Below, piece after piece: positions 1 to 6,801 of a stretch of 11,825 bases of DNA. The DNA is taken from the NCBI GenBank assembly GCA_964558455.1, contig CAZLEE010000140.1, positions 1 through 11,825 of the forward strand. Reading direction: 5' to 3'. The stretch is from DASRLE01 sp964558455 (lineage in GTDB: Bacteria > Verrucomicrobiota > Verrucomicrobiia > Limisphaerales > Palsa-1400). The translations under genes and the position numbers were made by a program. The notes beneath the pieces were generated by a model, which was not told where the DNA came from, did no database searches, and saw nothing but the letters and a program-made list of their open reading frames with translations. Each line of letters starts with the position of its first letter. Positions within the stretch are counted from its first letter, which is position 1.

Positions 1-6
1 TCCGAC

Positions 7-309
7 ATGAACAAGAACATTAGCCAGGTCTGGACTTTTCGGTCCGACTCAAATCAAAACGTCAATTATGAAACCTTGCAGTTCATGGACGGGACAACCT
101 CCTGCAACTGCATGGGCTGGACTCGCCGGGTGGCAGTGGATGGAACCCGTTCCTGTAAACATACCCGTTTAGTCGATATGGGCGGGGCGGACGACCATTG
201 CACCGCCACCCACAACTACCAAACCCACAAACCTGAAAGGAAACAAACACATGCCCAAACTCAAATCCACCAAATCCCCCAACTCGGACACAGGAAAATC
301 TCGGTCTGA
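7..309 (+). CDS. Small SWIM-type zinc-finger protein
   Basis: This is a 100-residue protein of the SWIM zinc-finger type. It shows Cys33-x-Cys35, then Cys50-x-His52, the CxC...CxH ligand set of SWIM domains, after a 'WTFRSDSN...YETLQF.DGTTSC' lead-in. SWIM domains bind DNA or partner proteins, and the specific partner here is unknown. The last 40 residues are His/Gln-rich, show no recognisable fold, and overlap the next gene by 59 bases, so only the first 60 or so residues are clearly constrained. The start is the first ATG in the window, so a start further upstream cannot be excluded. It shares strand with the truncated Ycf46-like ATPase just downstream and was probably co-transcribed with it. 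The zinc motif is seen directly. The link to phage or ATPase function is inference. Confidence 0.72.
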   Translation: MNKNISQVWTFRSDSNQNVNYETLQFMDGTTSCNCMGWTRRVAVDGTRSCKHTRLVDMGGADDHCTATHNYQTHKPERKQTHAQTQIHQIPQLGHRKISV

Positions 310-1312
310 AATGGGGACAAGAATCATCAATTATATCAGAGCCGGTTACCCAGGGCTTTATCTCGTTTCCCACGAAGAACAGAGGGTGGATGGCGAACTG
401 AAATCCATCTGCCAGGACCTCAAATACAGCCTCGTAGTTTGGAGCGCGGTTGACGGTCTGGTCGATACGGGAAAGAACACCGCCACGCCAGCCAACGATC
501 CTCTCGAAGCCTTGGTCGCAATCCACGAAATGAAGGAAAAAACGATCATCCTGTTCAAGGATTTTCACCTGTTCCTCCAAGACCCGAACCCCGTCCTGGT
601 CCGGCAGTTGAAGGATGTTCTGCTCGAAGCCAAGACGAAACAAAAAACCCTGATCGTGCTGGGTTGCCGTCTTTGCCTCCCGCCTGAGCTGGAGCGGGAA
701 CTGACCGTGATTGAGTTCGCGTTGCCTGGAAAAGAGGAGTTGGGGCATGTCCTGTCCAATATCTGCGAATCGGCCAGCATCAAGATGGAGCCGGAGTTGA
801 GGGAGAAGGCCATTGATGCCGCCTCCGGGCTGACCACGATTGAGGCTGAAAACGCCTTCGCCCTGTCCGTCGTGGAATCGAAGGGGATTGACCCGGCGAT
901 TGTGGCGCGGGAAAAGGCTGGGGCGGTGAAGAAAAACGGCATCCTGGAACTGGTGGAGGCGAAGGAATCATTGGATCAGATTGGTGGGCAGGCTGGCGTT
1001 CTGGCCGTCAAGCACCACGGCGATGGCCGGGACGGTGGCGCTGGTGTTAACGACGAGCTGGCCGGGCGTGCCACTGATGGTGACCAGCAGGCCGGTTTGG
1101 CCGGAGAAATCCGTCACCCCGTCGCCGGGATATTGGAAGACGCCGTTTGTTCGGGCGAAAAGTGCTGCGTTCATAATTTCAAATATTTACTGTGTGTTTT
1201 GGGTTGTGGGTTGCCGGGTTATTTCTTGCTGGTGATGCCGAAAAGCTCGGGTGATTTGCGGCGGACGGCATCGTGCGCCTGCTGGAAGCTGCAACGATTG
1301 GTGACTTTGTAA
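251..1312 (+). CDS. Ycf46-like AAA+ ATPase, truncated (real homology about 251-988)
   Basis: Residues 1-246 match the N-terminal, non-catalytic half of Ycf46-like AAA+ ATPases. Landmarks are 'YIRAGYPGLYLVSHEEQRV' (26-45), 'VVWSAVDGL' (62-70), 'DPLEALVAI' (83-91), 'IILFKDFHLFL' (99-109), 'CLPPELERELTVIEFALP' (142-159), and 'GLTTIEAENAFALSV' (193-207). 'KKNGILELVEAKESLDQIGG' (227-246) normally runs straight into the ATPase core. Family members then carry Walker A, Walker B and an arginine finger. None is present here. From residue 247 to the stop the frame is unrelated and runs antisense to a phage head gene and the protease tail, so those roughly 107 residues are an accidental extension. The ATG follows AAAGGAAA at suitable spacing. 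As it stands the product cannot be an ATPase. It is a truncation at a DNA junction, either biological or from assembly. Confidence 0.75.
   Translation: MPKLKSTKSPNSDTGKSRSEMGTRIINYIRAGYPGLYLVSHEEQRVDGELKSICQDLKYSLVVWSAVDGLVDTGKNTATPANDPLEALVAIHEMKEKTIILFKDFHLFLQDPNPVLVRQLKDVLLEAKTKQKTLIVLGCRLCLPPELERELTVIEFALPGKEELGHVLSNICESASIKMEPELREKAIDAASGLTTIEAENAFALSVVESKGIDPAIVAREKAGAVKKNGILELVEAKESLDQIGGQAGVLAVKHHGDGRDGGAGVNDELAGRATDGDQQAGLAGEIRHPVAGILEDAVCSGEKCCVHNFKYLLCVLGCGLPGYFLLVMPKSSGDLRRTASCACWKLQRLVTL
968..1174 (-). pseudogene. DUF2190-like phage head/decoration protein, C-terminally truncated
   Basis: This 68-residue frame begins MNAALFARTNG and reads 'VFQYPGDG...FSGQTGLLV...VNTSATVPAIAVVLDGQNASLP', then ends 'TNLIQ' and stops. 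The style and position (directly after the head protease) fit the short DUF2190-like proteins encoded near the major capsid gene of Mu-like and lambda-like phages, which I recall as about 100-130 residues. The second half is missing. The last plausible codons lie at about 986-995, exactly where the opposing Ycf46-like gene also breaks off, so the stop codon is supplied by the foreign sequence. No strong ribosome-binding site precedes the ATG, which lies 44 bases after the protease stop. The family assignment is moderate. The truncation is well supported by the coincidence of the two breaks. Confidence 0.5.
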
Positions 1313-1665
1313 TTGTCAATGGCCTCGTTGCGACTGGCGGACAGGGCGGCTTCATCCTCGCCGCCGACCGACTTGTCCGCCGGCGTGGCGGCGGAGCGGT
1401 TGTGAATGCGCGCCGGGGCGATGGCGCCCGGAATGTTGGGCAACGCCTTGAGGTATTCCACCGTGCCGGCCCGATTGGTCACGAGCATATTTTTGACAAA
1501 CTCGCGCTGTTTCGGGTCAATCTTTTTGGCGAAAACCTCCAAATCGGTTTCGACCTGGGCGGTTTCGAGTTCAGAGACCCGGTTCTTGATTTTCCTGACT
1601 TCAGCGAGGGCGGCCGGTTCGGACGCCTCCGCACCAAGTCCCAGTTCTGCGAGGACAGTTTTCAT
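1219..1665 (-). other. Possible internal start for a separate scaffold protein (Mu Z-like)
   Basis: Met309 of the protease gene begins a 148-residue, mostly helical region ('MKTVLAELGLGAEASEPAALAEV...'). In phage Mu the scaffold Z is made from an internal start inside gene I, so the same arrangement is plausible. The Met follows a Gln/Asn/Thr-rich linker, which looks like a domain boundary. However, the bases before this ATG (about 1666-1680) show no clear Shine-Dalgarno sequence, so separate translation is only a suggestion. The region could equally be used only as the C-terminus of the full protein. Confidence 0.25.
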
Positions 1666-2589
1666 AGTTGTAGTATTGTCTTGTTGCTGATGGTCCGTGC
1701 CGCCGAAGGTGGACGGAAATCTGTTTTTGATTTTTCCGGCGGCCATATCGGCGTGCATATTCGCCATGGTGTCGTGGTATACGGCCAGGCTCTTGTTGCC
1801 GGCTTTATTGGCCTGGGCTGCGGCGTGTTTGTGCATGGCGGCGGCATGCTCGTGGTCGGATTTTTCCCCCGACTCAAACGCGGCGCGCGAAGCTTCGTGG
1901 GCTACGCTGCTGGCGCGCTCCCGCCGGGAACCGCCGGAAGACGCTTCGGCATATTGGTTGCCGTGGAATGGATGGCCGGGGAAATCGCCGTTCAGGATTT
2001 TTTCCGCGGCGAAGGCGGCTTCGCGGCGATTGGTGATCTCGCCGCCAATTTCCTGGCTGGCGGCGAGAATAATATCAGCCAGTTTGCTGGCGGTGGAGTC
2101 ATTCATGCTGTGCCTGTTCGTTATGGGCTTTTGGCCCTTGTTATTGTTGACGTTTGTGAGGGTCAGTCCGTCCAACCTCATTGGGCGAACCTGTTTGGGT
2201 TTTTTGCCGTTAAGGACAACCATGTCGGCGGGATTATATTCCGTGCTGAAAAATCTGTAGTCGCCGCCGTCCACCGCTTTTTTGCCGGTGTCGGTCCAGC
2301 GGATTTGCCCGTAGGGACCATCGGCGCGATTTTGCAAGGCGGTCAGCCAGCCATAGGCGATGGTTTCCTGGGCTTCGTCATGCTTGAAGTGTTCGTGGTC
2401 AATGAGCATGCCGGCGAAGCCAGGCTTGGCGGCTTCAGCGTTGAAACGATTGACGATGCTTTCGCAGGCTTTGTCGTCAATAATCTGGATGATGCCGGCG
2501 CGGCGGTTGGGATGCTCGCCCTTGGCTTCGATCTGATACCATCCATCGTCGGGGTGCAGAAAATCGCGATTGAGTATTCGTGTGTTCAT
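1219..2589 (-). CDS. Mu I-like prophage head protease with C-terminal scaffold
   Basis: This 456-residue protein resembles the phage Mu I protease/scaffold family (PF10123). It would mature the prohead and be lost during maturation. Family hallmarks are 'GMLIDHEHFKHDE' (60-72, with the conserved DHEH), 'AYGWLTAL' (78-85), 'IRWTDTGKKAVDGGDYRFFSTEYNP' (96-120, with a conserved Ser115) and 'MRLDGLTLTN' (137-146). Residues 309-456 are helical and scaffold-like, beginning at an internal Met309. Residues 185-290 are an unusual insert holding 'GDFPGHPFHGNQY' (201-213) followed by Ala/His-rich helices. Ten [ILV]-x-N-R motifs occur along the chain. I chose the ATG at 2589 because AAAGGAAA precedes it and the fold begins there. 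A longer frame to 2661 is open but lacks family similarity. It lies between portal and head gene, as in Mu. Confidence 0.85.
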   Translation of the reverse strand: MNTRILNRDFLHPDDGWYQIEAKGEHPNRRAGIIQIIDDKACESIVNRFNAEAAKPGFAGMLIDHEHFKHDEAQETIAYGWLTALQNRADGPYGQIRWTDTGKKAVDGGDYRFFSTEYNPADMVVLNGKKPKQVRPMRLDGLTLTNVNNNKGQKPITNRHSMNDSTASKLADIILAASQEIGGEITNRREAAFAAEKILNGDFPGHPFHGNQYAEASSGGSRRERASSVAHEASRAAFESGEKSDHEHAAAMHKHAAAQANKAGNKSLAVYHDTMANMHADMAAGKIKNRFPSTFGGTDHQQQDNTTTMKTVLAELGLGAEASEPAALAEVRKIKNRVSELETAQVETDLEVFAKKIDPKQREFVKNMLVTNRAGTVEYLKALPNIPGAIAPARIHNRSAATPADKSVGGEDEAALSASRNEAIDNYKVTNRCSFQQAHDAVRRKSPELFGITSKK

Positions 2590-2590
2590 G

Positions 2591-2683
2591 CTAGGTTTCC
2601 TTTGCTGGCGTGCAACCGGCTGCAAGCTGTGTCCAATAAGCAGCCCAGCCGAGTAGAGCACCGGGGCAACGCCCGGCGTTCAT
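2591..2683 (-). CDS. Possible 30-residue leader or small protein between portal and protease
   Basis: This short frame encodes MNAGRCPGALLGWAAYWTQL followed by AAGCTPAKET. Its TAG stop is separated from the protease ATG by a single base, so ribosomes finishing it could re-initiate on the protease. AGAAGG lies just upstream of the ATG, although the spacing (3 bases) is tight. The same frame is open back to another ATG at 2716, inside a hairpin. I do not recognise the peptide. It may be a real small protein, a translational coupler for the protease, or chance. The 140-base gap it fills is otherwise unusually long for this compact operon. Confidence 0.3.
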   Translation of the reverse strand: MNAGRCPGALLGWAAYWTQLAAGCTPAKET

Positions 2684-2694
2684 CTGCCTTCTAA

Positions 2695-2714
2695 GCCGCT
2701 CCGTGTGGGGCGGC
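2695..2714. terminator. Hairpin between portal and protease (terminator-shaped on + strand)
   Basis: GCCGCTCC and GGGGCGGC pair over 8 positions (one G-T) around a GTGT loop. On the + strand ATTTTTATT follows, so the shape is that of a Rho-independent terminator reading rightward. No + strand gene precedes it. In the actual minus-strand message the hairpin sits 16 bases after the portal stop codon with an A-rich stretch before it and no T-run after it, so there it more likely acts in mRNA processing or stability, or blocks antisense transcription. Confidence 0.45.
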
Positions 2715-2730
2715 ATTTTTATTGACTGCT

Positions 2731-4866
2731 TCATGTTTTTGGATGAAAGGAGGTAATGACCCATGAGGACTGCTTTTTATCCTTGGCCAAAACAACAGCG
2801 TGGCCTTGATGTTCCACCACGCGCTTTTCGGCGTCTTGCGGATGGACCGAGACTTTTCCCTTGGCCAGCGTTTCGGGAATTTGGCGCGTGGCGCCCTCAC
2901 CGTGTTTAGCCAGGGCGTGGGAGATGCCATGCCCACCGGCAAAATCATTGGCTTTGTCACCCGGCGTTCCATATTTGAAATCGACCCGGCCAAGCCCTTT
3001 GCGATACATGGCCTTTTGCACGTCCGCCTTTTGGTGGATGCTGCGATCCAACGCCTTGTTGCCGCGCTGGATGTTATCTTTGACAGAAAGACCACCGCCG
3101 TTTTTATCCACCCATTTTCCCAGACTGTCACCAGGACGGGGACCGGAACCGGGACCGCCGTTGAGGACTGCGCGGTTGCGGATGGGATGAACGGCTTCGC
3201 CTTGCGCCATGCCGTTGAGCACGCCTGCCGTCATGGCATCGGCCAGGGCCGCGCCGAGGCGCGGATTTGAAATGGCAGATTGCACAATTTCAGATTTTGG
3301 ATCGTTCAGATCGGCTTTCAGTTTACGCAGAGCGTTTTCCATCAGGCGCGGATCATCCAGCTCGGCAATGCCGGCGATGCGGTTGAACAACGGGCCGAGA
3401 TCGCGCTGCTTGGCGGCCGCGACTTGCGGCAGAGCGTTTTTGATGAGCGTGGTGTCCGGGCCGGGATCGGCGTTTCTATTTTTGACCACAGATGGGACAG
3501 GATCAGGAACTGGCAGGCCGGTCTCTGGATCAAGTTGCGGATCGGACGGGTCTGTCGGATCGGATGGATCGGACGGATCAAACGGTTCGGACGGCGGGAC
3601 TGGCGCGGCTTTCAACGTGACTTCGTAACCAGTCTTGGCGGTGATTTGTTCCGGGCTGACTTGATAGCCCGCGGTGGCCAGGACTCCAACTCCGGCAATA
3701 AACTTCACCGGATCAACTTCCTCTTTGGAGCTCAGCTCGAAATACGCCAGGTGTTTCTGGCCGGGGAAATTTGTGTCAAGTATCGGCGTGTCGAACTGGT
3801 CCACGAAGACTTCGCTGATGCGGCGGGCCTCTTTCGCGCCGATTTGCTTGAAAGCGTCGTCATGCGCGCCGGTGGCGCCCTGGCCGATGCCGGTGGGCAT
3901 GGAGAGCATGGAAAGAAGACCGCCTGTGCCAGCGAGCACGAGCTGCTCTTGGATCCAATCCAGCCGCGGTCGGAACACGCCGCCTTCATGCCTGGAATCG
4001 GCCGCTTTGGCATCGGCGCCATTGGGGAGCGCCCCGCTGCCACCTTCGGCAATGCGCCGGGCGGCCGACATGTAATTGGTTTCCTGCTCTTTCGGCACGC
4101 TGGGCGGCATGATGATGATCCAATGCGGGATGCCGTAAATTTCGACGAAGGCATCCCAGTCCTTTTCACACAGACTGGCGCGGATCCACAAGATGAGCGC
4201 GATTCGATCCAGGGGCCGGCGCGCTTCGCGAATTAAAAATTGGCTGTATTCGATGGGAACGCCGGAATTGGTCTGGGTGGCGGCGGCGACGTATTCCCAT
4301 GTCGCATACATGCTCTTGCGCGTCCAATGCCATTGTTCGACGGGTTCGAGGTGATCGACTGACAAATCCTGGCTGCCAGGATTTGTGTAACACTTTTCCA
4401 AGTGCGAATAGCCCCTGAAGGCTCCAAGCTCCAGCCATTCAATGGCGTCATACAAATTGTCGATGTTGTCGTAAGCATCGCGGAGAGTGGCGGCTTGGTC
4501 CTCAGCCATGGCCACTGTCGTGCCCTTGGGAAGCTTGTCTTCCGCGATGGTTTTTATATTCCACTCCATTTCCAGGAGGGGGCTGGTGCGGCGTTCGATC
4601 AGACCTACAAGCGTGGGGAACAAGCCTTCCATTTCCCGATAAACATTTTGCAGCTCCGCGTTCAGGCCGCGGCGGGAGAAATCGTAAAGGGCGCGGGCGC
4701 GCTGCATGTTGAGCGCGGGCAGCGGATTGTAATATTCGCGCCAGTGGTTCTGGACGGAAACCACAGTGCCGACGTTCAGGCCGTAAGCCAGATTGGAGGG
4801 CGCTGCCGGCCCAAGGGCGGGCGTGACGCCAAAGCCGGGTTTGAGGGATGAAGGCGGCTTAGGCAT
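2731..4866 (-). CDS. DUF935 (Mu gp29-like) portal protein with C-terminal BECR nuclease-like toxin domain
   Basis: This is a 711-residue protein. Residues about 40-430 are a DUF935 portal core: 'ARALYDFSRRGLNAELQNVYREMEGLFPTLVGLIERR' (57-93), 'LEMEWNIK' (98-105), 'LELGAFRGYSHLE' (145-157), 'DWDAFVEIYGIPHWI' (236-250) and 'FIAGVGVLATAGYQVSPEQI' (389-408). The portal forms the DNA entry ring of the head and docks the terminase. Asp-Pro-Ser repeats follow (430-443), then 'LFNRIAGIAELDDPRLMENALRKLKADL' (493-520). A linker 'LNGGPGSGPRPGD' (568-580) leads into a final domain (about 633-711) with 'GGHGISHALAKHGEGA' (644-659), 'IPETLAKGKV', 'VEHQGHAVVLAKD' and 'WVITSFHPK'. That pattern resembles the barnase/EndoU/colicin E5/RelE-like nucleases attached to phage proteins. 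GGAGG precedes the ATG at good spacing. The core call is strong. The toxin call is motif-based and should be tested structurally. Confidence 0.85.
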   Translation of the reverse strand: MPKPPSSLKPGFGVTPALGPAAPSNLAYGLNVGTVVSVQNHWREYYNPLPALNMQRARALYDFSRRGLNAELQNVYREMEGLFPTLVGLIERRTSPLLEMEWNIKTIAEDKLPKGTTVAMAEDQAATLRDAYDNIDNLYDAIEWLELGAFRGYSHLEKCYTNPGSQDLSVDHLEPVEQWHWTRKSMYATWEYVAAATQTNSGVPIEYSQFLIREARRPLDRIALILWIRASLCEKDWDAFVEIYGIPHWIIIMPPSVPKEQETNYMSAARRIAEGGSGALPNGADAKAADSRHEGGVFRPRLDWIQEQLVLAGTGGLLSMLSMPTGIGQGATGAHDDAFKQIGAKEARRISEVFVDQFDTPILDTNFPGQKHLAYFELSSKEEVDPVKFIAGVGVLATAGYQVSPEQITAKTGYEVTLKAAPVPPSEPFDPSDPSDPTDPSDPQLDPETGLPVPDPVPSVVKNRNADPGPDTTLIKNALPQVAAAKQRDLGPLFNRIAGIAELDDPRLMENALRKLKADLNDPKSEIVQSAISNPRLGAALADAMTAGVLNGMAQGEAVHPIRNRAVLNGGPGSGPRPGDSLGKWVDKNGGGLSVKDNIQRGNKALDRSIHQKADVQKAMYRKGLGRVDFKYGTPGDKANDFAGGHGISHALAKHGEGATRQIPETLAKGKVSVHPQDAEKRVVEHQGHAVVLAKDKKQSSWVITSFHPKT
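3538..3579 (-). repeat. Tandem Asp-Pro-Ser/Thr coding repeat in portal linker
   Basis: A short tandem array of roughly 9-base GATCCGTCC-like units encodes DPSDPSDPTDPSDP (portal residues 430-443). It separates the portal core from the C-terminal extension and probably acts as a flexible acidic linker. Such arrays can change length by slippage. Confidence 0.7.
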
Positions 4867-5251
4867 GGGTAACCTCCAAAAAACGGGTTTTCGGAATTAG
4901 GACCAGCCGTGCCAATGTGCGTTGCACGGCCTCTACAAGGGCCTTGCAAGCCGTTTTCTGACGCAAAAGCCATCCTTGGCTCATCAGGGCGCCTGTTTTG
5001 CCTGAGGCGATTGCACGGGCTTGGCTTAAAAGAGGCCGACAAGCCCGCTCTGGAAACTGGTGGACGGCACCAGAGTAGGACCCCAGTCGCGCGAGCTTGC
5101 CGGAAAAAGAGGATGCGCTGCCGCCGATCCCGGTGGCGCATGGCACCGGTTTCATTATGAAAGGAGTGCCGAGGATTTGACTCGCCGAAATGGCAATATG
5201 CTCGCGCGGCTGGCGTGGCAGTGGATGCTTGGCGGGGAAAGTAGCTTTCAC
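4859..5251 (-). CDS. Hypothetical protein between terminase and portal
   Basis: This 130-residue frame fills the gap between the large terminase and the portal exactly. Its GTG start overlaps the terminase stop (GTGA), and its TAA stop overlaps the portal start by 8 bases. That fit is the main argument that it is translated. I recognise no family. The C-terminal half ('KTGALMSQGWLLRQKTACKALVEAVQRTLARLVLIP') is basic and probably helical. The N-terminal half is low in recognisable structure. Alternatives are an untranslated spacer or a decayed gene, because other frames across this stretch are also open for long distances. Mu has no obvious equivalent at this place. Confidence 0.45.
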   Translation of the reverse strand: MKATFPAKHPLPRQPREHIAISASQILGTPFIMKPVPCATGIGGSASSFSGKLARLGSYSGAVHQFPERACRPLLSQARAIASGKTGALMSQGWLLRQKTACKALVEAVQRTLARLVLIPKTRFLEVTHA

Positions 5252-6801
5252 GCGATGGTCCTTTCGGCGCGGTCGCGCAGGTTGCGGCTCTGCAGCGTCT
5301 CGGGGAAAAGGTAGATTTCACCGGGCGCGGCCTGAAGGCTGTCGGCCTTGGTGGACAAGCCACCGCCCCAGGCGATGTCGCAGTGGCTGGCGGGATTGAG
5401 CAGGTTGCGGCCCTCGGTGAAGTGCCATTTGCCGCCACTGAAAATCTTGCGCAGGGCAAAGAAGTCCTGGCCAACATCGGGTTGATTCTTGGGAAACACC
5501 TTCTCAGCCACCGTCAGTTGATTCATGAGCGCGAAGCCCATGTCGTGTTTCTCAGATGAGAAGTTGACACCAGTGAAAATGCCGGGAAATTCCTGGGTTG
5601 TCTCCCAACAGATTTGACGGCCGAGACCTGTTTCGTCGCCAGCACTTTGCAAGGAGGGCAAATGACGATGAAAGGCCCACAGGGCAGTCTTGAGGAAATT
5701 CCAATCATCCGTGCGGCAGGTAAAAAGTCCGGCCAATTCCAGGCGCGGGGACTGCTTTCGATCGACGTAGATGCATGCCAGGTCGCCTTCACCGCTGGCC
5801 GCGACATCGAAGCCGAGGCGGTTGCGCTGGATGGCCGCAAAGAGTTTCGGGAACTGGCCGCGAATGAATTGGGTGATACGGTTTTCCCGCGCTTCTTTCT
5901 GAGAGGGAACGTATGCCCCAAACAGTTCCGTGATGGTGTTTGATTCCAGATGGACGCGCTCGATCTCGTAATCGCGAAAGCAATTGGCGAGCTGGGACCA
6001 CGGGACGATGGCGCTGGCTGATCCGGAGGGATTGCAGTTATACGCCTGCTCGTAAATCTCCGGCAACCGGGCGCGGTTTTTGCAATCCTGAATGAAGCCC
6101 TCACGGGTGTAGTGAGTGCCCTGGATTTGGTTGATCTTTTCCACCAGGCCAAGTTCCACGGCGTCTTCCATCGTGACGCGGTAGTAGGACCAGCCGCCTT
6201 TGCCGGCCTTGGCTTCCTGCGCGAACTGGTAGAAGAGCGTGTCAGTGCCATCATGCGCGGACCAGACGCCCAAGTTGAATCCCCAGGTGACGCGGCCCTG
6301 CGCGGTCTCCCAGAGCTTTTCCGCCTGGGGATGCTTGGCAAATTCATCCAATCCGACATCGCCGCCGAACACGGCCATGGCGTAGGGATTGGAACTGAAG
6401 GCGATGATGCGCGAGCCGCTGTCAAACTTGATATAGTTGAACTTAACTTCCTCGGTGAACGATTCGCCGTTGTCTCTTTTACTGGAGACTTTAACCGAGT
6501 CTTCACCCTTGGAGACGATGTAACGGGTGAAGTTGAAGATGTCGGCAAACTTCAACGCGGTCTGGGCATACTCGGTGGCGCTGGCCTGATCCTTGGTGGC
6601 GAAGAGGTAATCGCGGTTTTTGTGCTGGATGCGGGCGCGGACATTTTTAAACGCGTCGGCATAGGTCCAACCGATGCGCACGGATTTCTCAGCCAGGCGC
6701 ATGGGCGATTCGTCCAGAATCCACGCCACCTGATGGGGCAGGAAGTATTTGGACAGCTTGCCGTCCGCGTCGATTTTGAAGGATGGAATGATGGCGGCCA
6801 T
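5248..6801 (-). CDS. Phage terminase large subunit (Mu gp28-like)
   Basis: This 517-residue DNA-packaging motor comprises an ATPase domain and an RNase H-like nuclease. 'YFLPHQVAWILDESPMRLAEKSVRIGWTYADA' (19-50) contains the degenerate Walker A region EKSVRIGWT (38-46) typical of gp28-like terminases. 'FGGDVGLDEFAKHPQAEKLWETA' (145-167) contains Walker B with Asp152-Glu153. The nuclease half shows 'NRLGFDVAASGEGDLACIYVDR' (327-348, Asp332), 'DETGLGRQICWE' (389-400) and 'HCDIAWGGGLSTKA' (473-486, Asp475), the usual acidic residues. The ATG at 6801 overlaps the upstream gene's TGA as TGATG, which fixes the start. A longer frame to 7461 is only the shadow of that upstream gene. Length is normal for the family. 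Confidence 0.9.
   Translation of the reverse strand: MAAIIPSFKIDADGKLSKYFLPHQVAWILDESPMRLAEKSVRIGWTYADAFKNVRARIQHKNRDYLFATKDQASATEYAQTALKFADIFNFTRYIVSKGEDSVKVSSKRDNGESFTEEVKFNYIKFDSGSRIIAFSSNPYAMAVFGGDVGLDEFAKHPQAEKLWETAQGRVTWGFNLGVWSAHDGTDTLFYQFAQEAKAGKGGWSYYRVTMEDAVELGLVEKINQIQGTHYTREGFIQDCKNRARLPEIYEQAYNCNPSGSASAIVPWSQLANCFRDYEIERVHLESNTITELFGAYVPSQKEARENRITQFIRGQFPKLFAAIQRNRLGFDVAASGEGDLACIYVDRKQSPRLELAGLFTCRTDDWNFLKTALWAFHRHLPSLQSAGDETGLGRQICWETTQEFPGIFTGVNFSSEKHDMGFALMNQLTVAEKVFPKNQPDVGQDFFALRKIFSGGKWHFTEGRNLLNPASHCDIAWGGGLSTKADSLQAAPGEIYLFPETLQSRNLRDRAERTIA

Noticed and set aside
1273..2694. Long open frame (473 codons) on the + strand opposite the protease gene.
   Set aside because: The minus-strand frame has clear family motifs, coupling and a ribosome-binding site. 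The + frame is a GC-rich antisense shadow with no recognisable domain.
2695..2714. Terminator ending a + strand transcript between portal and protease.
   Set aside because: No + strand gene leads into it, so I kept it only as a hairpin with uncertain role.
3280..4236. Long + strand frame (318 codons) opposite the portal gene.
   Set aside because: It has no recognisable motifs and lies wholly antisense to a confident portal gene.
4953..5000. CTGATGAG with a GCCA/TGGC stem and a nearby GAAA on the minus strand, resembling a hammerhead ribozyme core.
   Set aside because: Ten extra bases separate stem II from GAAA, and I find no matching stems I and III or cleavage site. The 8-base match is easily chance.
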